Assembly: GCA_903813345.2 (NCBI GenBank)
Contig: CAIIXF020000012.1
Coordinates: forward strand, 15,556,020-15,620,019
DNA from: Owenia fusiformis
Taxonomy: Eukaryota > Annelida > Polychaeta > Sabellida > Oweniidae
Reading direction: 5' to 3'
DNA: 64,000 bases
The notes under the pieces are model-generated. The model made no database searches and was not told where the DNA came from. It was given only the letters and a program-made list of their open reading frames with translations. Shown in pieces: positions 37,401 through 46,400 of the stretch. The translations under genes were made by a program, and so were the position numbers. Position 1 is the first letter of the stretch. Every line of letters starts with the position of its first letter.

Positions 37401-40400
37401 CTTTGTTGTAAAAGCCTATGTTATTATTAATAGTAGTTATATGTGATAATTTTGTAAAAAGAAATCAGCAAAAACTTATAATCACTTTTTTATTGTCGGC
37501 CATTTTGGATTTTTCCGTCCTAAAATCTTGTCCGTGAAGTCTTGTCTACGTGTTTTCAGGTGAACGGTTTGGTGGATCAATTTCAAATTTTCAGGGATGA
37601 TTCTTAGTATAAAAATCTAGATCTGATTAGTTTTTTGGCATTCTGGGTAAATGTCAAGGCAGCCATTTTGGATTTTCCATCCTAAAATCTTGTATGTAAA
37701 GTCTTGTCTACGCGTTTTCAGGTGAACCGTTTGGTAGATCAATTTCAAATTTTCAGGGATGATTCTTAGTATGAAAATGTAGAACTGATTAGTTTCTTGG
37801 CATTCTGGGTAAATGTCAAGGCAGCCATTTTGGATTTTCCATCCTAAAATCTTGTCTGTTAAGTCTTGTCTACGCATTTCCAGGTGAACCCTTCTGTAGA
37901 TCAATTTCAAATTTTCAGGGATGATTCTTAGTATGAAAATCTAGATCTGATTAGTTTTTTGCCATTCTGGATAAATGTCATGGCAGCCATTTTGGATTTT
38001 CCATCTTAAAATCATGCCTGTAAAGTCTACGCGTTTTTATGTGAACCGTTTGGTAGATCAATTTCAAATTTTCAGGGATGATTCTTAGTGTGGAAATCTA
38101 GATCTGATTAGTTTTTTGGCATTCTGTGTAAATGTCAAGGCAGCCATTTTGGATTTTCTCTCCTAAAATCTTGTTTGTAAAGTCTTGTTTACATGTTTTC
38201 TGGTGAACTGTGTGACGGATCAATTTAAAATTTTCAGGGGTGGTTCTTAGTTTGAAAATCTAGAACTGACTAAATTTTGGGCATTCTGGGTAAATTTTAA
38301 GGTGGCCATTTTGGATTTTCCGTCCTCAAATTGTGTTGGTAAAGTCTTGTCTACTCATTTTCAAGATAACCATTTGATGGGATCACCCATTGGTGGGGAC
38401 ATATTGTACACATTTGTGTTCATGTTAAGACTTTATTTTAGAAAAATAAGAATCTGAATGGTAAGTAAACACTTTATCTTATGTTTTGAGAAGTTATAGC
38501 CTAAAAGCTGAAGTGAAAGAGGACGAAAAGTGCCAAAGAAAAAAATTTCAAAAAAGTTTTATCACGGCAGCATTTCATTCTCAGCATTTTATCAATTGAG
38601 AATTTGATTTGACGATCATAAAGAGATCTTCCCATAAACCAGGAAACTGTTTTCGTTACTTGGGCATGTTGCTAGGTAACGATTTGAGAAAATAAAGGAA
38701 CGAATCGTTACTTCCGCAACGCTAATTTCGAACCCTGCCCATACCTAACCTTTTCTTTGATCATGTCTATTTCCCATAACATTTGAATGAAGTTGATATG
38801 TGCATCTTATTTTTCGGCATCTCTCAATTTAGAGCATTGGCAACATACTTTTTTGTTTTATTCCTTGCTGATTTCACTCTTTCATTCTATTTTACTTTTG
38901 AAAATATGATCACAATTGTGTGATTTTTGCATGGGACTATTAAGCCTATATGACAATAAATTAGCATCAATGGATTTAGTGGTGATTAAGTAATTAAAGA
39001 AAAACGATAAATGATGCACTGTCTATATATTATTTTAGTCAACTCAATATTTTTCTTATTCCTGACAACAGATTACCATTCTGTCAAAGGGATTATATGG
39101 TGATTAAGGTTGTGTCATCTTTCATATTATTTTTTATTTTATTTTAGATTTTAGTTGTCATCTCAATATTTTTTCTCATTCCTAGACTTCATTTCTTTAG
39201 ATTATACAAATAGTTGAACAGTGTCGATATTGTGATAAGATAATATATTTTCTTACCCTGAGCATAACATCTAGTTACAATTACAAACCAACCTAGATGA
39301 AGCTCTCTTTTAAGATGCAAAGTAAAAAACGCAAAAGGGTAATCTATAATGTTTTCTTGGAATTAACGTGTAATCTTAATTTTTTGTTTCACGATTCATC
39401 TGAATGTTAAACAAAATATGAGATTGCCGTTCACTGTAATATGTACTCATGCATATTAATTCTAAACAATGGAGAGGCTTCTTCAAACAGAGATGCCATT
39501 ATTATTCTCTGTACATTAGAAATATAAATCATTTTATCCAATATCTATTTACCATCGCTGAATTAATCTGAACAAAATATTAAACAATCGTTGTTCTCGT
39601 AAATCATTTTGTGTTTTCTTTAGTATATTTCTTGTCATCTCTTCAAACAGTGAACGCTATTTCGAATGATAGACTTACAGAATAAACGGAAAATGAATTC
39701 CTCATTATAATTGTTGTAAAATCTATATTTAGACCTTTTCATTTCATCTATTTATTTTCCAATAATCCCTGCCATCTTTAGGACACAAATGAAACTAGGT
39801 TATGTTGACCAGGTTATTGGTGTCATAAGTTATAGGAAGTGCTGTTTCCAAATGATGGATTGCTAATTGTTAATTTTCAAAAATTCTTAGAATTTTGGGG
39901 TTAATGAGATCACTGTATAAAAATGGAGCTTTCAAATAACTGTCAAGTTTCTTGCTTTTATCTATAATTTCCGCCCACAATACATTTACTTGTTCTCTTT
40001 ATATATGACACACTCATGTTGATCTATCAAGACATTTTTGGCAATATAAGTCATTATATATAAACCTGCATATTTAAAATCCTATTTTTCCCCACCAAAA
40101 AGTGGTGACATATTGTTATGGCCTCCGTTTTTTTACGGTGGTTGGCGGTTGGTGGTTGGTGATAGGCGTCTGAAACAAATTCTTCCAACTTCCAGTAATT
40201 TAACAAATACTGTATAGACTGACTTCAATTGTTTTTCAAAATCATTTACATGTTTTCAGAAGTTCAAATCTGACTTTATATTTAAGATTTGACCTTCAAT
40301 GACATTTTCAAGATAAAAAAATTCTCAAGCATTCTCAAGGTCAACATAGATTTGACCTTTAATGACCTCCTCAAGGTCAAAAAGGTCTTTTTATGTCCCC

Positions 40401-43400
40401 ACCACATAGTGTGGGGCCATATTGTCGGCCTAGGCGCGTCCGTCTGTCCGTCCGTCTGTCCGTACGTCCGGGAGTTTTCTCCAAAACGGCTACAGATATC
40501 ACCTTCAAATTTTCAGGGATAACTTATGAGTGCATACAGATGTGGATGAAAAGATTTTAACTCGATATTTCCTGTCGGCCATTTTGAAGTCAAATGCTAA
40601 AATCCTTGTCTGCAAACTTTAAGAAAAACGGCTTCACAGTTGCTTTTAAAACTTTAACATCTTGTTCAGCTCACTTCATTCTAGATCTGATTAGGTTTTG
40701 GACCTGTTAGCTCAGTCATGTCAGCCATTTTGAATGTCTTAAGAAAAGTTAGCGCACGATAATACTTTGTATCATTTTGAATGGTGTTTTTGAGTTTTCA
40801 TACTTTAACTATTTAGTAGCTTTATAAATAATTTCAGATCTACTTTGTTGTAAAAGCCTATGTTATTGTTAACAGTAGTAATATGTGATAATTTTGTAAG
40901 AAGAAATCAGCAAAAACACATAATCACTTTTTTATTGTCGGCCATTTTGGATTTTTCCGTCCTAAAATCTTGTCTGTGAAGTCTTGTCTACGTGTTTTCA
41001 GGTGAACCGTTTGGTGGATCAATTTCAAATTTTCAGGGATGATTCTTAGTATAAAAATCTAGATCTGATTTGTTTTTTTGGCATTCTGGGTAAATGTCAA
41101 GGCAGCCATTTTGGATTTTCCGTCCTAAAATCTTGTCTGTAAAGTCTTGTCTACGCGTTTTCAGGTGAACCATTTGGTAGATCAATTTCAATTTTCAGAG
41201 ATGATTCTTAGTATGAAAATGTAGAACTGATTAGTTTTTTGGCATTCTGGGCAAATGTCAAGGCAGCCATTTTGGATTTTCTGTCCTAAAATCTTGTCTG
41301 TAAAGCCTTGTCTATGCATTTCCAGGTGAACCATTCTGTAGATCAATTTCAAATTTTTAGGGATGATTCTTAGTATGAAAATCTAGATCTGATTAGTTTT
41401 TTGGCATTCTGGATAAATGTCAAGGCAGCCATTTTGGATTTGCCGTCTTAAAATCTTGCCTGTAAAGTCTTGTCTACGCGTTTTTAGGTGAACCGTTTGG
41501 TAGATCAATTTCAAATTTTCAGGGATGATTCTTAGTGTGAAAATCTACATCTGATTAGTTTTTTGGAATTCTGTGTAAATGTCATGGCAGCCATTTTGGA
41601 TTTTCTGTCCTAAAATCTTGTCTGTAAAGTATTGTCTACGCATTTTCAGGTGAACCATTTGGTAGATCAATGTCATATTTTCAGGGATGATTCTTAGTAT
41701 GAAAATCTAGGAACAGATTAGTTTTTTGACATTCTGGGTAAATGTCAAGGCAGCCATTTTCAGGATAACCATTTGATGGGATCACCCATTGGTGGGGACA
41801 TTTTGTACACATTTGTGTTCTTGTTTTCATTTTGCTTCGACTTGATGGTGACATTTTGTCATGTTGCCTTGTTTTGATTTGCAGATGATTTATATCCAAA
41901 CTCTGGGTAGATACAGTACCAATTTGTACATTTAAATCTGATGCTTAATTATTAAAAATAAAAATGTGTAAACTCTGTACTTGCAGAAAACCCAGGACTC
42001 CGCAACCACGTTGGAATACTGTAGATGGGAAAATAGACAGACAGAGTCACACCGGACATTACGTCATAGATGAATTTGGCGTCCCAAGGTAGCCTACTAT
42101 TGACATACTCATATGTAATGTGTCTTTTGTTTTCTTATCACAGAAGTCCATGTTATAAGTTGGTTTGTAAACATATTTAAATTCTGTGCTTTATTCTGAG
42201 AATCTGTATGTGTTGTTCAATATTGAGTGTAAACATGTTATAAGATCAATTCTGAGGTCCATTGCCAATATTGTAAAAAATATTTTCATATCAATTATCT
42301 AACGTTACTGTACTTCTGTATATCTGTATAGAAACGTTTAACGATTTTCATTAATGATTAATCATGGACACCCATGATGACATCTATTGGAGAGAATTAA
42401 AGCTAAAATCACTTTCATTTTGCATCAGTTTTCAGTTCCCCTGATATTGATTAATTAATCACAAATAATTCATCATAGACTTCATTATTCAGGTTTATAT
42501 GGTTGTGACATATTGTTTAATCTCCAACTTTTTGTGGATAGTGTTCGGCAGTTGGTGTTTGGCAGTTGGTGATTAAAGTTAACAAATGACAGGTGGTGAC
42601 ATTTAGCATGTTAATGCCTTGTTTCTATTCTCACTATTGTTAAATTGTTGCAGAAATCCAGTTGGTAGAACAGGTGTCCGAGGGAGGGGATGTCTCGGTC
42701 GTTGGGGCCCTAATCATGCTGCAGATCCAATAGTAACCAGGTAAACAGTCAAATATATAAGTCCATGCATCATGCATATGATGCATTTAAGTTGACAGCC
42801 CAAAGGCCCAAAGCTACTTCACCCCAAATACACACTCTAAAATAGCAGTACCGTATGGTACATGAAGAGTATGGTACCGTGCTGTGTTCATGGTACCGTA
42901 AGACACTGTTTTAGTCTACGGTACTGTATTGTACCACATTTTACAGTACTGTTCAGTACTGTAGCCGAAGTGGTACCATGCGGTACTGTTAGAGATTGAC
43001 TGTGTAGTGATCCAGTCTGATTTGATTTTTTTCAACGTGTATATTAGAAATTGTAATTATCTGCTACAATATGAACAGCATCAAATGTTATATGTTGGGG
43101 GCATAATAAGGAGAAAAAAAGTTGAAAAACAATTACTGAGTATTTGTTTATTATTTCAGGTGGAAAAGAAATGAAAAGTTTGAAGTAATGAAAAATACAA
43201 GTAATAATAAACCAGTTCTGCAATTTGTGGCAATTCAAAGACGTGATACTGGTGAATGGGCCATACCTGGGGTAAGTGGTAGGAAAGATCATTTTCCACT
43301 CCATAAGTAGCTACCATGACATTTCATGTATGTGACTTTGAATATGGAATAAATGCTAGCTACTCTTGAAAGTATAACTGTGATTACAATTCTGATTGGG

Positions 43401-46400
43401 TTGCTCAGGGCTCCAGGTTTCTGTTTTAACTTCTGGATTAATTTTTTTCAGTCTTATCTGCTCCATACCCAAGTTATAAACTAGAACAATGGTTTAAATG
43501 ATTTTATATATTCTGTAATACTGATACTGCTTTTCCCTTTGTGTATATCAACTCTGACCTTGTTTGGCATTTCAATGTATCAAATCTGACACTGTTTTTC
43601 CTGTCAGTATATCAATTCTGACACTGTTTTTCACTTCGATGTATCAAAATCTGAGACTGTTTTTCACTTCAATGTATCAAATATGACAGTGCATTTCACT
43701 TGTATATACCAATTCTGACTCTATTTTTCACTTGGATTTATTAATCTGACACTTGCTTTATTCTTGTAGGGCATGGTGGATCCTGGTGAACAAATATCAG
43801 TCACTTTAAAGCGTGAATTTGGGGAAGAAGCACTTAACACTTTAGAATCTAGCAAAGATGAAAAAGAAGACATCACTAGAAAATTAAATGAATTATTCTG
43901 TAGGGGAGAAGAGGTAAGATTTGATTGGTTGTCAGTTGATGGAATAACAACATTTATTATATCACCATCTAGCTAGCGAAAGTATGATTGGTCAAAACCG
44001 GGTCACATGTCGTGGGATATCTGGCGATATTCAATGGTAATGCTAATCAGATAAGACAACCGTGAGATATCTAGCGATATCCCACGCTCCCGGGAATTTT
44101 CAAAGAATTTGTTTTCGTTCAGTGTAAATAATTAAGTTCAGTGTAAGTCAAAATGACAGACGAACCGAGTAGATTAAATTTGAAATATATGTATTTCAAT
44201 GTTAACCTATGACTTAATAATATTAGGGATGTTTAGCTAGACAGTGGTATAATAAAACAAATATTTCACTCTATTTTCGGTGAATACCTGTAGCACTTTC
44301 ACAAGGTGATATTCCACTTGCCCTTCGGGCTTCGTGGAATATCACTTGTGAAAGATGTACAGGTATTCACCTCAATAGAGTGAAATATTTGTTCAGTATT
44401 TATTTGTAAATTATTAAATGAATATGATTTAAAAAATCTCAAAATAAATACAATACTAAAACAAAATGTAGTAATTACTAAAAGCATTCAGTATCGAATC
44501 ATATGTATTCACATTAGAACAGAATTATCAAATTAAAATACTGATTTGTAATAAACTCTAACCAATTTCGTGTTATAACATGCAATTATGAATTAATATA
44601 AAATGTATAAAATAGATTTATATCTTGTTTTTAACGTCATTTTATATTTATAGTTAACATTTTATATTTCATATTTAGATTTAACATTTGCAAAGTAGGC
44701 TCTATAATGCATGTCTTTAAGTTTGAATATTGTACTTTTTTAGATATACAGAGGTTATGTCGATGACCCAAGGAACACAGACAATTCGTGGATGGAAACT
44801 GTGGCTTTTAACTTCAATGATGATGATGGTACCAGTGTTGGAAAATTCAATCTACATGCAGGTGGGTGCCTTTTATTTTATATGATTCATTTATTATGTT
44901 ACCATCGCAAGTGGTGACGGCGTCTGGTGGTCGGAGTTTGGTGTCTGTAACAAATGACAGGTGGTGACATTTTGCATGTTAATGCCTTGTTGTACATTAC
45001 GATAAAAATGCATGGGAATTTTAGAAGCTCATCCTCCATTTCATTGCCAAAATTTAAATCAAATAAGATTGTAACTAATTTTTTTGATGTACCATGAATC
45101 AAACTGACTTTAATGCGAAGTCAGTTTATTTTTACGAAAACGAACGTGAAAATACTTTAGGTCCTAAGCTATACGATACTATGTCAAATTTAGGATTTGA
45201 AGAATTGATAAATACTCCCACCAGAATCACCGAGACTTCTGAATCTTGTCTTGATTTAGTATTTACTAACTTCCCTGGATTAATAAATTCGACCGAAGTC
45301 CATGCTCCTATAGGGAACAGTGATCACAGTACAGTCCTGACTAATATAAATATATCCCCACATTTTAATAGTGAGCCAAGTAAGAAAAAGACCTGGCAAT
45401 ATAAAAACTGCAACTTAGATAATCTTAATAATCTCATTTTAAATCAAAACTGGCATGATATTATTGCCACGGGAACTGTTAATGCCTCAACTCAAGCTGT
45501 CACTAACAAACTGACATCTATTTTTAATGATAATATACCATTTAAAACTAAAATTTCAAAATCAAATGATATGCCATGGTTCGATAACGAAATTAAGATG
45601 GAGTTAAACAAAAGAGATAAATTATATAAAAAGTTCAAACGAAATAATACAGAAATAAATAAAACAAACTACAAGGACCAAGTAAAAATTGTAGAACAAA
45701 AGGTAAAATTACTTAAAGACAATTATGAAAATAAGATTTGTGATGACCTTCAATCCTTTTCTTCTGGCAGTAAATTTTATTGGCAAGCTATCAAAAAACT
45801 CCTTGGTACTAGATTCACTCCAAGCATTCCAACTTTGTTTAGCTCTGATCTGACACGAGTATTTTCAACCGACAATGATAAGGCGACTGAATTGTTAAAC
45901 CATTTTACCAGTAAATTCCACCACGATTTTGATTTTGACCAAAGGGACCTGCCTATTCTCCAAATGCGAACGAACAAAATTTTGACCAATATTTCAACAA
46001 ACAGAGAGGAAGTTAGAACTCTCTTACTAGATCTTAACCCCTCCAAAAAGGAAGGACCCGATGGTATTACAAATAGGATGCTTCTTATGACAGCGTCGAC
46101 GATTGATTTACCGCTATCATTGCTTTTTAATAGAATTTTAAACGAACAATGCTTTCCAGACATATGGAAACTCGCCACTATATGTCCTATTTTCAAAAAT
46201 AAAGGAGTACGTTCAGATAAAGCAAATTACCGTCCAGTTTCATTATTAAATACAATATCCAAAGTATTTGAGAAAGTCATCCAAAATCGAATTTTGACCC
46301 ATCTCCTTGAAAACAATTTACTTTATAATAACCAATCTGGTTTTTTACCCGGTCACAGCACCGACTTCCAACTTATAGCAATAACAAATTTTATTAATGA

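Noticed and set aside
43770-44861. NUDT9-homology domain of a TRPM2-type channel
   Set aside because: The eight exons give a complete stand-alone NUDT9 with start and stop, and no ion-channel exons were seen upstream.
45777-46196. Antisense 139-codon ORF
   Set aside because: Shadow of the LINE reverse transcriptase on the opposite strand.
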